Positions 1 to 10,897 of a stretch of 64,000 nucleotides of DNA are shown here, piece after piece (positions within the stretch are counted from its first letter, which is position 1; every line of letters starts with the position of its first letter). Source of the stretch: Megamerina dolium. Its lineage: Eukaryota > Arthropoda > Insecta > Diptera > Megamerinidae. Location of the stretch: positions 40,280,251 to 40,344,250 of the forward strand of contig OY978530.1 in assembly GCA_963854835.1 (NCBI GenBank), read 5' to 3'. The position numbers and the translations under genes are program-made. The notes beneath the pieces are model-generated. The model was not told the DNA's origin. It was given only the letters and a program-made list of their open reading frames with translations, and did no database searches.

Positions 1-478
1 CGACTGAAATCGAAGAAAGACGAACAATTTGATGTGTTGAAGTGTCTTCCTCTTAATTTTGGTGGCGCGTTGGATGGCATGAAATGACAAAATCTTCAAA
101 AAATGCCAAAAATTCAATCGCAAGTTCTGTGTTGCCGATTGCGTACAAGTATGAAAGAAAAATATAGTATTTTGCTGAGCATTCGTACATATACTTTTTA
201 CATAGGCAAATAGAAAGAAACGAAATTGAGAGAGTTTACAATCGGTGGTTGACATGCGTGCGAGATAAGAATTTGATTGTATGAACATACATATATGGAT
301 AGAATAAAAATCTAATATTTTTAGCCTATGAGAAATAAAATTCGAGTTCTAAATTTTTCTCCTGCACATTTTTATGCCATCTAAGGATAACCTTATAGTA
401 CAAATAAAGATTGAGCAGACGACAATAGGAAAAAATACTTAAAATTGTATAGCATTAAGGGCTTGATTATTTCCTATA
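1..478. other. No gene seen, AT-rich flank
   Basis: I see no coding region, RNA gene or clear repeat here. The sequence is AT-rich and stops are frequent in all frames. Confidence 0.5.
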
Positions 479-916
479 ATCTCTATATAGGGATATACAT
501 AAGAAGGGATATAAGTATATGAAAATATCAAATGAATGATTGTCTTTGCTTTCCGCTTATAATAGTTTATATACGTAATGATTGAAAATATATTGTCATA
601 TTCAAACATTACCCAGAGTGTTATTACAAAATAGTCAAAGGTAGACAGAGAGGGAGAGAGAAGAGATAATATGCCAATTTGTGGTTCATGTATCAAAATT
701 CTCAAAAATTTGCAACTATATCTTACCATTTCAATGGCTTCCATTTTATTTCACTCCATAAAAGAATACATTGAGAGAGCAAATTTATACGATGGCATTG
801 GATTTACTCGATTATTGCACAATCACTCAAAATGCTACTATGCAACTATATTTCCTACAGATGGATTTGCGGCAGAAAATATTATCCGTCTACTCTTGTT
901 ATTCTATCCTCTTTGG
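479..916. repeat. 437-bp direct repeat, copy A
   Basis: This stretch is nearly identical to 3749-4185, starting at ATCTCTATATAG and ending near TTTGG, with only a few substitutions and one-base indels. Copy B runs straight into ORF1 of a non-LTR element. The repeat may therefore be that element's 5' UTR, with copy A a second truncated insertion, or it may be host DNA duplicated on both sides of 917-3748. Small ORFs on both strands here also occur in copy B and look like chance frames. Confidence 0.85.
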
Positions 917-1709
917 ATAGACGGATATTTGCGTAGCGCCACTTATCTGTAGAATATATTTATCTATGAGTGATTGAGTTTTCTGCGAGTAGACTCGTCT
1001 GCCATCATAGTTGTTCACTCTTTGAATTATCAATGAGATTATAATTGCAAAAAGAAATTGAGTACAAATTTTTCACAGAATATATTTTAAGAATTTTCAG
1101 TTTCTTTATCACATATATAAATACTTTCATATGATTCTATGTATGAATCCGACGATCAAAATTCAATTAATATTGAAATTATATAGGATAATTCTAAATG
1201 ACATTTTTCAAAAATTAACGAATATCAACATTTATTAAAGATATTATGTAGGTAATGAGAATTAATTAAATTATCGTTTAACACAATTTTGTATAAAAAT
1301 TTAATTTGTTTACAAGAATTAATTCTTACCAAAATGTTTTAGTTATAGAAGCTCAAGTGAATTTCAATAAGAGATCATTCCATATTTACTTACTGCAAAC
1401 AAACTCTATCATCTGTTTCTTTCTATTGCTCTCATTTTTCGTTTTCTACATATTTTACTACGTAAAAACTACATGTACCTATGCAAAGCAAGATTGTATA
1501 TTTTTCATTAATAAATACGCGAGATCGGCAACACCGCAAGCATGTGATTGAATTTTTGCTATTTTTCAATATTTTTTCATTTTGCGATTGCTCAGCAGCC
1601 AGCACACCAACATTTACGCATGCGTTCTTGTTATTGCTTTTGCTTTCGTTTTTTGAGGAAGAGGAAGAATCATTAACTTTCTGATTTTCGATTTGTTCTT
1701 TGATATATA
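917..1709. other. No gene seen
   Basis: The stretch is AT-rich. Open frames around 1306-1684 code mainly for hydrophobic and low-complexity residues from T-rich sequence and match no family I recognise. No splice-bounded coding pattern is visible. Confidence 0.4.
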
Positions 1710-2905
1710 ATGCTGCAACTAGCTACCGACGTAAAAACGTAGAACGTGTCAGCTGACACGACATATCTTATGGAAATGTCGTGTTAACAAAAACTCACCA
1801 CCGTATGACGGTGACGTAGACGTTGCTCGTAGCGGAGAGAATCAACAGCAATTTGATTTTTTACGTAAAACGTGTCAGCTGATCGCTCTATATGTTTACA
1901 GGGTTATCAGCTTCGACTTTTATAAATGAATAAAAAATTAACTAAAAAAGTTAAATTTTTTTTTAATTAATCAAAACTATCATCGTGTTTAGTTATTTAT
2001 TAAAATATACTTCACGTATATTAATTTTTTTTTTACAATTTCACAGAATATTCAGTGTGTCTTTTCTTTTTAATCGACGATGCCCCGTGCTCAGCAACAA
2101 TTGCCTAGCAAGGGGATTCGGATGATTGTGTAATTTTTGAATGTAGCTTCTACGGGACATTGCAACTTCCTCAGAAATTGTGGGTACATTTAAATCTCGA
2201 TGGATGTTAACGTTCCTCATATACCAAGGCGCGTTTACAATAATTCGCAGACACTTGGATTGTATTCGCTGCAATTTTTCGATATTAGAGGGAGATGCGG
2301 TGCCCCAAAACTGAATACCATAAGTCCAAATTGGCTTCAGGATTGCTTTATATAATAGCACTTTGTATTCGAGATTCAACTTTGATCTTTTGTGTAACAG
2401 CCACCATAACTGATTCATTTTAATCTTGATCTGAGTTTTCTTTGCCTCTATGTGATTTTTCCATGTCAGCCTTCTGTCGAGGTGAATACCCAAGTACTTT
2501 GTTGAGGAACATTGTGGAACTGATTGGCCATTTATTTTAAGTGGGGGACATGTATCTAGCCTTAGCGTGAAGGTTACATGTACGCTCTTTGATTCATTGA
2601 CTTTTATACGCCATTTTGCTAGCCAGATTTCGAGAGAATCGACATGAGTCTGCAGGAGTTTAGTAGCTTCTATGGGGTTAGAGCGAGAGCACAATATTGC
2701 CGTATCATCAGCAAAGGTCGATATGAATGTATAGTTATTGTTGGGCATATCTGAAGTGTATAAGAGATACAGTTATTGTTATGTATGTATACAAGAAAGA
2801 ACAGTCGATTTCTCCGTCGCTGCTACGGGCATAACTTTTGACAAATTTTTGCTCTTACGTACGGGCAGTACGTACGTACGCTACGTCGGTGGCTAGTTGC
2901 AGCAT
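1710..2905. mobile_element. DNA-transposon-like element with 24-bp TIRs
   Basis: The ends at 1710-1733 (ATGCTGCAACTAGCTACCGA...) and 2882-2905 are inverted repeats differing at one position. Subterminal sequence is also partly mirrored: GTAGCGGAGA near 1831 against TCTCCGTCGCTGCTACG near 2812. A perfect 16-bp palindrome, CGTGTCAGCTGACACG, lies at 1745-1760 and its left half recurs near 1869. No transposase is present and the interior holds a Jockey-type RT fragment, so this looks like a non-autonomous element that received a later insertion. No convincing target duplication was found. Confidence 0.6.
2025..2752 (-). pseudogene. Jockey-type non-LTR reverse transcriptase, C-terminal part
   Basis: An open minus-strand frame of 235 codons begins at the RT catalytic motif (FADDTAIL, residues 12-19). 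It continues through the thumb (KYLGIHLDRRLTWKNHI, about residue 85) and the connection region (YKAILKPIWTYGIQFWG). This order is typical of the Jockey clade. The endonuclease and the first RT motifs are missing, so the copy is 5'-truncated, as is common for target-primed reverse transcription. An A-tract on the coding strand (T run at 2025-2034) marks the 3' end. The remaining frame is intact, which suggests a fairly recent insertion into the surrounding TIR element. Confidence 0.85.
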
Positions 2906-3748
2906 AAAACAAAAGCACACATCTGTAATAGGGCGGGTCAATTTATCAAAATATATCAAAAAACCGTGACTAACATAGATTGTAAGTATTGTATATTTTT
3001 CCACGATACCATGGGTCTAAAATAATGTTGATCCAGCGTATTTTCAAAAATAAATAATTTTTAATAATTCCATGCAAAATATTATAAAAAAAATATTTTT
3101 GTATGGATGGAAATACTAATTAACATTAATTTTAGACCCATGGGTTGTCGAGCAAATATACCTAAAATCATAGTAGTTTCCGCTTTTGCTATACGATCGT
3201 GACTACAAAATTTGGCCCGTTCTAATGTATATGTGTAACAGAATGCACGAAATAAATGCTTTGTTTGTTCTCATTCTAAATTTGTCATCATCGCGTCTGC
3301 AGAAGCATGGCCTCAAACACTTGTGTTATGTTGAGGGTTTTTATTTTAAATCTTATATAAATTCGAAGGAGGCTGATTGCCTCATGCATCTCTTTCTGCT
3401 ATACGCACATGAAACCAGCCGATTGGCCGCTCATACGAACTATATGCACGAAACGAAAGCATGCGTGCGAAGTTCTTCTCAATTTGATTGTATATTGCAG
3501 ATATGTATGTTTCAAGTTTCTGATAGTTTTCAGTTCACATACTTCTTGTAGATTTTCTCATACCGAGAGTGACAGATGACAGAAATTGATAGTGATAGTA
3601 AGGTAAGTGAGCAGACCTAATAAAACAGCAATCAGCCGTTTAGTTAATCCGAAATACTGCCGTCTGTCAGGTTAATATTTTATTCGGATTAAGTGCGCCG
3701 GTAATCCGGATTAACGCTGCCGTCTGTCTAGGCTATTATGTTTTTATG
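2906..3748. other. Non-coding interval with inverted and direct motif clusters
   Basis: There is no recognisable gene. A 121-codon frame at 3186-3551 has no family features. The interval holds a fold-back repeat (2992-3161). Just before repeat copy B it also holds a cluster of related motifs: TTAATCCGA at 3645, its complement TCGGATTAA at 3685, the palindrome TAATCCGGATTA at 3703-3714, and two copies of CTGCCGTCTGTC (3658 and 3718). Confidence 0.5.
2992..3161. repeat. Fold-back inverted repeat of about 170 bp
   Basis: The inner arms CCATGGGTCTAAAA (from 3009) and TTTTAGACCCATGG (to 3142) pair almost perfectly. Pairing extends outward with mismatches to GTATATTT on the left and AAATATAC on the right. 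The centre is AT-rich. This may be a small MITE or hairpin-forming element. Confidence 0.65.
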
Positions 3749-4185
3749 ATCTCTATATAGGGATATATATAAGAAGGGATATAAGTATATGAAAATATCA
3801 AATGAATGATTGTCTTTGCTTTCCGCTTATAATAGTATATATACGTAATGATTGAAAATATATTGTCATATTCAAACATTACCCAGAGTGTTATTACAAA
3901 ATAGTCAAAGGTAGACAGAGAGGGAGAGAGAAGAGATAATATGCCAATTTGTGGTTCATGTATCAAAATTCTCAAAAATTTGCAACTATATCTTACCATT
4001 TCAATGGCTTCCATTTTATTTCACTCCATAAAAGAATACATTGAGAGAGCAAATTTATACGATGGCATTGGATTTACTCGATTATTGCACAATCACTCAA
4101 AATGCTACCATGCAACTATATTTCCTACAGATAAATTTGCGGCAGAAATATTATCCGTCTACTCTTGTTATTCTACCATCTTTGG
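3749..4185. repeat. 437-bp direct repeat, copy B
   Basis: This is the second copy of the repeat at 479-916. Similarity stops abruptly at about 4185, where the ORF1-like coding sequence of a non-LTR element begins. That fits either a 5' UTR or an insertion point. Confidence 0.85.
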
Positions 4186-4815
4186 TCAAGCAATGCTCCA
4201 AAAAGGAAAGTAGGAGAAAATTCGCCAGATTTGTCGTTGCATGACATAATGACCGCTATACGAGGTGTGGAACATAGTTTCGACCGGCAGATAGAAAATT
4301 TAACATCAAAAGAGGACATTCACGAATTGAGGCAGACAGACGGAGCACAAATCGAAAGTTTGGAAACTGAAAGCGAAATTTTGAAACAGAAACTCAACCA
4401 ATTGGAACGAGATAGAGAGCTGGACAGAAACGAATTAAATCGGATAGTTAACCAAAGCAAAAGGAAGAAAGTTGTTGTGAAAGGTATACCTATTGGTCAA
4501 TCACCAAAATCGGCTTTCCAAAATCTATGTAAGGAGAAGTTTAACCTACAGTATATAAAAGTCTGGAAGGCAGGAAGGCTGTATGAAAACAACAGCAAGA
4601 TGGGAGTGATAGCAGAGCTTGAATCAGCTGAAATGGCAAGTAATGTCCTTAAAAACACCAACAAACTATCAGGTACGGCAATATTCATTGAACGAGACCT
4701 TAATGTAGAGCAACAACAACACAAAAGGGTACTGCTGCAGTTGAAGCTTTTGGCGCTGAATAATTCGCAAAAAATACCCGTCAGAAATGCTAGCATGAGA
4801 GTGGACAACAGATGA
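4165..4815 (+). CDS. Non-LTR element ORF1-like protein with coiled coil
   Basis: This is an open frame of 216 codons. Residues about 45-95 are rich in Glu, Lys, Arg and Leu with heptad spacing (for example ILKQKLNQLERDRELDRN), which suggests a coiled coil that trimerises or binds RNA. A following segment (KVVVKGIP, about residue 105) resembles the RRM-like part of ORF1 proteins. The first residues come from the upstream repeat, so the true start is uncertain. It is the only unbroken frame of this element. Confidence 0.6.
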   Translation: MLFYHLWSSNAPKRKVGENSPDLSLHDIMTAIRGVEHSFDRQIENLTSKEDIHELRQTDGAQIESLETESEILKQKLNQLERDRELDRNELNRIVNQSKRKKVVVKGIPIGQSPKSAFQNLCKEKFNLQYIKVWKAGRLYENNSKMGVIAELESAEMASNVLKNTNKLSGTAIFIERDLNVEQQQHKRVLLQLKLLALNNSQKIPVRNASMRVDNR

Positions 4816-5089
4816 ATGGAGTACAATGGCGACAAAATTTTGATGTGTAATGGGCAGCTTGCTGAAAGAGAACTTGTAATTATATATGGTAGTAGTTTTG
4901 AAATTAATATATGTTACGGCTATCGTTTAGAAAAAATTAAATCAAAACACTAAATCATAGGATAGATATAAGGAAAATAAACAAGAAGCCCAAAAAGATT
5001 TGGAAATAAACTTAAATAAACTGTAAAAAGCACCGGAGATGAGCATACAGAACAATTAAAGAATAATGAGATTAACTTAAAGTAAGAGT

Positions 5090-5590
5090 CAATATGGATG
5101 AGCTAGTGGGGGCAACTTATGTGGTATTAGAAAGAAGCTGGGAGAAGTTGAAGTTGGATATTGGTTCAAGTATATAGAAGAATTAGATGTAGTTGAGATT
5201 GTGGTGTCCGGGAGGGTAATACATATAATTCTGTTATATTTGAATGGTAGTAGTTGGAAACAAGTTTTTGAAATTATGAAATAAAGTTTTCAGCAATATT
5301 ACTTTATAAACCCTATAGTGATCGGTGTCTTAAATGTACGAATTGGAGAGTTACAAGTAAGCATAGAAGACATTTTTGGAAGTGACATTGTGGGAGGTAG
5401 AACATGTAGAAACTCAAAAGACAAAATAATTAATAAGAATGGTAAACAATTTATAAACTTCTGCGAAGATAATGGAATTGTAATTTTAAATGGAATGACG
5501 AATAGTGATGAATGCGGAAAATTTATGTATATTAGCGGTTTAGGTCAATCAGCCATCGATGTTCCATATATAAGGACTTATTTAAAGTAA
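5090..5590 (+). pseudogene. AP endonuclease domain of the non-LTR element (fragment)
   Basis: The frame at 5318-5590 contains LNVRIGE, GKQFINFCEDNGIVILNG and GKFMYISGLGQSAIDV. These match the second half of an APE-type endonuclease, with the GDxN-like turn and the 'G.....S.ID' core. Upstream of 5318, another frame continues the same domain with a broken reading frame (LLYLNGSSWKQVF near 5240). The key Asp before Asn is lost in LNVRIG, where GDLN/GDFN is expected. The domain is inactive. Confidence 0.65.
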
Positions 5591-5599
5591 AGTGGGACA

Positions 5600-6500
5600 A
5601 TGCGCAAGTGCACTTGTTTAACAGTAGGCTTTATAAATAATCTACACAAGAAAATGATGATGAAAAGTAACCTAGCTAGCACTGTGCAAACAAACCACAG
5701 GGCCTTTAAGTGGCTGAGAATATTCAACAAAATACAAAACAATGACGACAAGTTAGAATATATACATTCTAATATTAAATACAAAGAAGTGTGCGAAAGA
5801 AGCTCGAAAGAATATTATGAAAGATTAGTGGAAGTTAGTACAAGAAATTCGTTGGCATGAAATAAATAAAAGTTCGGAAATATCTCCTGGCGAGTTTAGA
5901 CAATATTTTAAAGGACTTTTGAATCATGTGTAGAAGGTTGAAAACATGCACTACGAAGGTTTGTTAATAGAAAATGATACTTTAGATAAACCAGTTACAT
6001 CGGAGGAAATAGTTCTAATGTTAAATAAAACAAAAAATGTAATAGCGCCAGGTTTGGATAGGGTTCCTTATGAATCTTTTAGAAATGTGGACATAGAGTT
6101 GACGAATTAGCCAGGGCATATACAAGACTGTACAAAAATGGACAAGTAGATAAATCGTTCGAGACAAGCATAATATTCCCACTTTTTAAAAAAGTGGCAT
6201 AGCATCAATTTATAAGGGCATATCTTTCATGAACTGCATAGCTAAAATTCTGATGTGTATTTTAAATGAGAGACTGATGAATTGGGCAGACAACAATAAC
6301 ATTATAACCGAATATCAGGCGGGTTTTAGAAAAAAACACTCTACGGTTCACAATATATATAACCTAAAAATCAATCGTCCACTTAAAAATTAATGAAAAT
6401 AAGAAAGTGTATGCATTTTTTGTAGATTTTAGGGCAGTGTTTGATAATGTTCCAAGTTTCAAAAGGCATGTAGAAAAAGAATTAGTTTAGCAAAAATAGT
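5600..6500 (+). pseudogene. Reverse transcriptase N-terminal and palm fragments
   Basis: Several frames carry successive RT motifs: TSEEIVLMLNKTKNVIAPG and LDRVPYE near 5985-6075, then AKILMCILNERLMNWAD and EYQAGFRKKHSTVHNI near 6241-6350. Motif A (YAFFVDFRAVFDNVP) lies near 6412-6455. Stops and frameshifts separate these pieces. The palm region with the catalytic 'xxDD' box is missing between 6500 and 6546, consistent with an internal deletion. Confidence 0.75.
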
Positions 6501-7242
6501 ATAAACGCGACCTGGCGAGCATTTTTAACAAACAACCAAATAAAAATGTCTGCAAATTGGAAATTGTTTTTAGCTGTAGTGAGAGCAGTGCAAAGCTATG
6601 CAGCGCAGGCTTGGGGTTTTGCAATGTTCGATGAAGTAGACAAAGTACAAATGAATTTTCTGAAGAGAATATTGCGTCATCCTGACAATACGACATTTTA
6701 TTGCCTTCTTTTAGAAACAAATATACCAAACAGCCATCTATACACTCTCGAACTGCATTTAGGATACATTTATAAAACATTATAGGAATACAAATATGAC
6801 AACTACCACATATACTAACTGAAAGGGTATTAGCAAAACAAATATTTTGGGCGAAGGCACTACAGGGTTTAGGAGAGAATTTTAATAGTAATTGGGAACA
6901 TGTAACAGAAAATAATGTAGTATGGAAAGAAAATGTAAGGTTGCTACTAGAAAACTTAAACACTTAAAACAAAAAGAGAAAATTTTGAAAAGGCAATTTA
7001 ACAGTTCTCGTTTATATAAAGATCTAGATCACTGTGTTAGCAAAAGTTATTTAAATGATAATATGGACGCATACAAAATAATGTATTTTTAAAGCCTGAT
7101 GCGATTTAATTTATCTTGGCATAGGAATCTCAGCTGTACTCTTTGTAAGTTAAGCGAAATGGAGAATATTACACACTTTTTGGAAAAATGTCCAATACTC
7201 AAACGAATTAGATACAGATATTTTGGAAAATATACTTTAGAT

Positions 7243-7699
<457 letters not shown>

Positions 7700-7996
7700 T
7701 TTAGATTTAACGGACGTATTAAATGGGACAAAAGAATTTGGTTGGGAAAGTTTAGTGAAGTTCATCATTGGTGCTTTGATATATAGAAAATTAATATTAA
7801 ATGTGTATGCGTAATATAATAGTATTGATAAAGAAGATTAATTGGAATGTAGTACTTTATGTAATGTTAAGTTTATCTCCGACAGACGACTATATCGTGT
7901 GTTCTTTAATTGTATATTTTGTATTAGTTGTTGGTTTATAATTTGTAAGAATATCTTTAAATAAAGAACTATATCTATTTATCTATCTATCTATCT

Positions 7997-8292
7997 TATC
8001 AGCTAATTGTGTTGCAAACAACCTCATTACACAGCTAATGCTAAATATAATCGAGTGTAGATTATCTGATGATGATGATGATGAGTATGGTATAGAAAGG
8101 CGGTTTCGTGCAGAACTTTTTGCAAAGATAACGCATCGAGGCCTGTAGCATTTGAAAAATTACGAGTTATTTTCAAAGAACTAAAATATGGTGAAGCTCT
8201 AAAAGTTTTATATGATTCAATTATTTCTATAAAAATATTTTAATAAATTATTGTTCGCTTATTATTGATTTTGAAAAAAACCTATTGTGTTT
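7997..8292. other. No gene seen
   Basis: The stretch lies between the non-LTR tail and a viral protease fragment. It has a short GAT repeat near 8070. I see no clear coding sequence. Confidence 0.4.
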
Positions 8293-8525
8293 TCATTTAT
8301 TCAAAGTATAAACAAGTTGAAATAAAATTTTTAAAGATAGATGGCCACAATTATATGTATTAAATTTTTGATAACGCTTATAATTATAGTTTATGTCTGT
8401 CCCCAAATATTTTATCAGTTCTTTCGGTGGAGGCAAGTTTCCAAAGCTGTCGTAATACTCAATATGATTTTTATTCGTATAGTATGCTACCCAATGTGTT
8501 CCAAGTAGTATGTAGTTTCCGCAAT
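8293..8525 (-). pseudogene. Adenain-like cysteine protease (fragment, virus-derived)
   Basis: Read on the minus strand, one unbroken frame has the active-site blocks of the adenovirus-type maturation protease in order. These are His in GTHWVAYY, the acidic block in IEYYDSFGNLPPPKELI, and Cys in YNCGHLSLKIL. The frame stops at 8293-8295. The N-terminal third is not found. In adintoviruses and Polintons this enzyme cleaves capsid precursors. It is a second protease besides the one at 15270-15617 and in the opposite orientation, so two viral copies or a rearrangement are implied. It is too short to be annotated by simple ORF length. Confidence 0.8.
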
Positions 8526-8680
8526 CTCAATTTTAGTGTTACAAATTACACATTTTTAACATTTCTAACACATTTTTTCGACATTTTTATTATTTCTAAC
8601 ATGCTTTTTTAACATGTTTAGAAATTAAAAAATTTTAAGATTGGTAACACAAACAAAATAACCCAAAATCCTCCTTATAA

Positions 8681-9322
8681 TTTGTAATTGGTTTCCTTTG
8701 GAAACATAAAATATTTTTAAATAGGGGATTTGAATGTATTTTTAGAATGTTTAAAAAAGTGACATAAGTTGGGCTACTATATTTCATTAAATTAGATAAT
8801 AAATTTAAAGAGACATTAAAAAAAAATGAATGATGAGTTGGCACCAAAACTGGGTACCAACCTAGATTAATCAGCCGACCCAAGTTTTGAAAATATTTTC
8901 ATTTTAAAGCTTTTATTTTATTTTTAGAATGATCAAAAATGTGGCATAAATTGGTCTACAAAGTATTTCCAGTAGGCTACTGGGAATAGCCCACTAGATT
9001 ATTTAGTGATAAAGACCTGGTTTATTTAAATAGATTTCTTTGTTTTTATGATAACTAGTTTCAAGGTTGCCTGGTTTTTTAATGTTTCTATATGTAACCA
9101 ATCATTGAAGAATGATTATTGATGGAAAATCCAGCGCCTCCCTGGAGAGGTGAATGGATTTGTTAAAAATTATTCTCATTGTCTCTCATGAATTTAAATG
9201 TGGTTTCATATGATATTTCAGGGGTCCCCCGCGAAGGACCCCTGGATTTTAAGCCTAATAATGATAAGAATGTTTAAAATAAACATTCTCTAAACATGTT
9301 TCCAAAGGAAACCAATTACAAA
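8681..9322. mobile_element. TIR element with perfect 27-bp ends
   Basis: The sequence at 8681-8707 (TTTGTAATTGGTTTCCTTTG...) is repeated exactly in inverted orientation at 9296-9322. Each arm contains the hairpin GTTTCCTTTGGAAAC. Inside, two stretches (about 8738-8815 and 8921-9000) are related direct repeats, and a stem AGGGGTCC/GGACCCCT lies near 9219-9242. No transposase is seen. It may be a MITE or a rearranged pair of viral palindromes. Confidence 0.6.
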
Positions 9323-9599
9323 GTAATTATAAATTATCTACAATTCTAAGAATAGATCAATCTTTTTAAAGCTGTTTCTTATCTTTAAGTGATATACGTT
9401 AAAACAGTTGTCGATAATGCGAGCATGGGGAACTAGTGAGCACCCAGTGCGCGATTATCTTCAAACTATTTCAGAAACGGATGATCATCCGTTGTGTGAT
9501 TTTCTTCCATATTTTTTTTTAATAAAAGGGCACAAATTATAAAATATACAACTAAATATACAAGATGAGTATCCTGACTAAAACAATTCATCAAAGAGT
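9323..9599. other. No gene seen; 18-bp perfect palindrome
   Basis: AACGGATGATCATCCGTT at 9476-9493 is a perfect palindrome. Nothing coding can be supported. Confidence 0.5.
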
Positions 9600-10069
9600 G
9601 TGTTGAGACAAATTACGAGAAAAATTATTTTTTTATATTACAAAATGTATTTAATAAATAGATTTGGAAAAGATCTGACAACAACTTTGGATAGGCTTCA
9701 TAAAAGATTTAATTGATGGTTTTATGATAATAGGAGTATTAGATATGATTATATTTATTTCAAAGATATAAACGAAAAAATAAATCGTTTATAGAAAAAT
9801 TATTTAAAACAAATCAAAAGGAAATTGATGAGTTAGAAAAACAAGGTGACATAGTAATATTAATTAAATTTATGTTTCTCAGTGGTTCATATTTTTGAAA
9901 TGTTTTAACTGCTTATTTAATGGAAAAAAATGAAGAACGTGGAGAATTTGTAAAAAAATTCGAATTAAATTTTACTAATTTAATAAATTATATAATTTTC
10001 ATAAAATATTGTGAAAAATTTAATGAAAATGCAAAAGTTATTATGATTTATTGAATTAAATTTCTTGAA
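9600..10069 (+). pseudogene. Decayed AT-rich ORF of unknown function
   Basis: From about 9785 one frame runs for roughly 90 codons with only TGA interruptions (KTNQKEIDELEKQGDIVILI, then TAYLMEKNEERGEFVKKFEL). Upstream, another frame gives NRSIRYDYIYFKDINEKIN. The composition (many Lys, Glu, Asn, Ile) and convergent placement against the integrase fragment resemble the viral genes downstream. I do not recognise the protein. Confidence 0.35.
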
Positions 10070-10083
10070 CAGTTTTTTGTAGT

Positions 10084-10601
10084 ACGTAGGTAGAATGGCT
10101 GCGACCCTGGTCACTTAAGTAGCAAATAAAATGCCGTTTTGAGCCATAAATGTCGCTAAGACCTACTGAGTGTTAAAGGATATGTTACAACCAGCCGGAG
10201 TTGTTTATAAATTGCAGGATATGGGAGATCTCTATTTTAGATAACTGTCTTAGGTTATCAAAGAAAGGGCTACCTAAGAATGTTAATCGGTTTCTGGCTA
10301 AGGCCGGGCATTTACACAAGAAATGCTTCACCGTCTCCTTAGCAGCTATGTCGTTACAGGTTCTGCAATGGTAGTTGTGCGGAATACCCATTTTCTCTGC
10401 ATGTGTACCCATGACTTGTGGATACTGCTATTAGATTGTGTATGATGGCCCTAGATCTACTCAGAAGGCTCATTGTCCTCTATCATTGTAGTCTGGCCAG
10501 GTGGCTTTTGAGATTGAGCAGGTTGTGGTTTTTGTCCATTTCCGCTGCGCTTTGTTTAGGTAGTATTTTTGAATAATCCCCTTGGCTTCTGCTGGGGAAC
10601 G
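10084..10601 (-). mobile_element. 5'-truncated non-LTR element with RNase H-like and Cys/His tail
   Basis: The insert is bounded by a 14-bp direct repeat, CAGTTTTTTGTAGT, at 10070-10083 and 10602-10615. The minus strand encodes GTHAEKMGIPHNYHCRTC and ETVKHFLCKCPALARNR, the C-terminal end of ORF2 in I-, LOA- or Jockey-like elements. Upstream pieces resemble the end of an RNase H domain (KATWPDYNDRG). The copy is short and broken by stops. Confidence 0.85.
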
Positions 10602-10837
10602 CAGTTTTTTGTAGTTCTTCTGTACAAAATTTACCTAAAATTGGCTCATAATTTAAATCGCTTATAAATTATGCAATTAGATTAAAAGAATAAATCTTAC
10701 TGATAAAAAATATTTCATAAGTCCAATTATTTTTATATTTGTTTTCAAATTGTTTTTTATGTGATTGTATTCGTACTTTATCAAAAAAAAAAAAAAAACT
10801 ACTTTATCACCAATTTTAAAAACAGGTTTTTCTGATT

Positions 10838-10888
10838 GTTCGCGAAGCGATCGCTTGACTTCGGCAGAATGTTCACTTTGTGAACCAT
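10838..10888 (-). repeat. Palindromic module inside the integrase frame
   Basis: On the minus strand the module starts with the perfect hairpin GTTCACAAAGTGAAC (10871-10885), has a degenerate middle, and ends with an imperfect copy GATCGCTTCGCGAAC. It is translated in the integrase frame as NGSQSEHSAEVKRSLREQ. A module of the same length and frame lies in the DNA polymerase gene at 18786-18839. Confidence 0.8.
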
Positions 10889-10897
10889 TTCCTTTAA

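Noticed and set aside
1306..1684. Two small plus-strand ORFs as genes
   Set aside because: They encode T-rich-derived hydrophobic residues with no family features and overlap in different frames.
3186..3551. 121-codon plus-strand ORF
   Set aside because: No recognisable domain, no flanking gene signals, and composition like the surrounding non-coding DNA.
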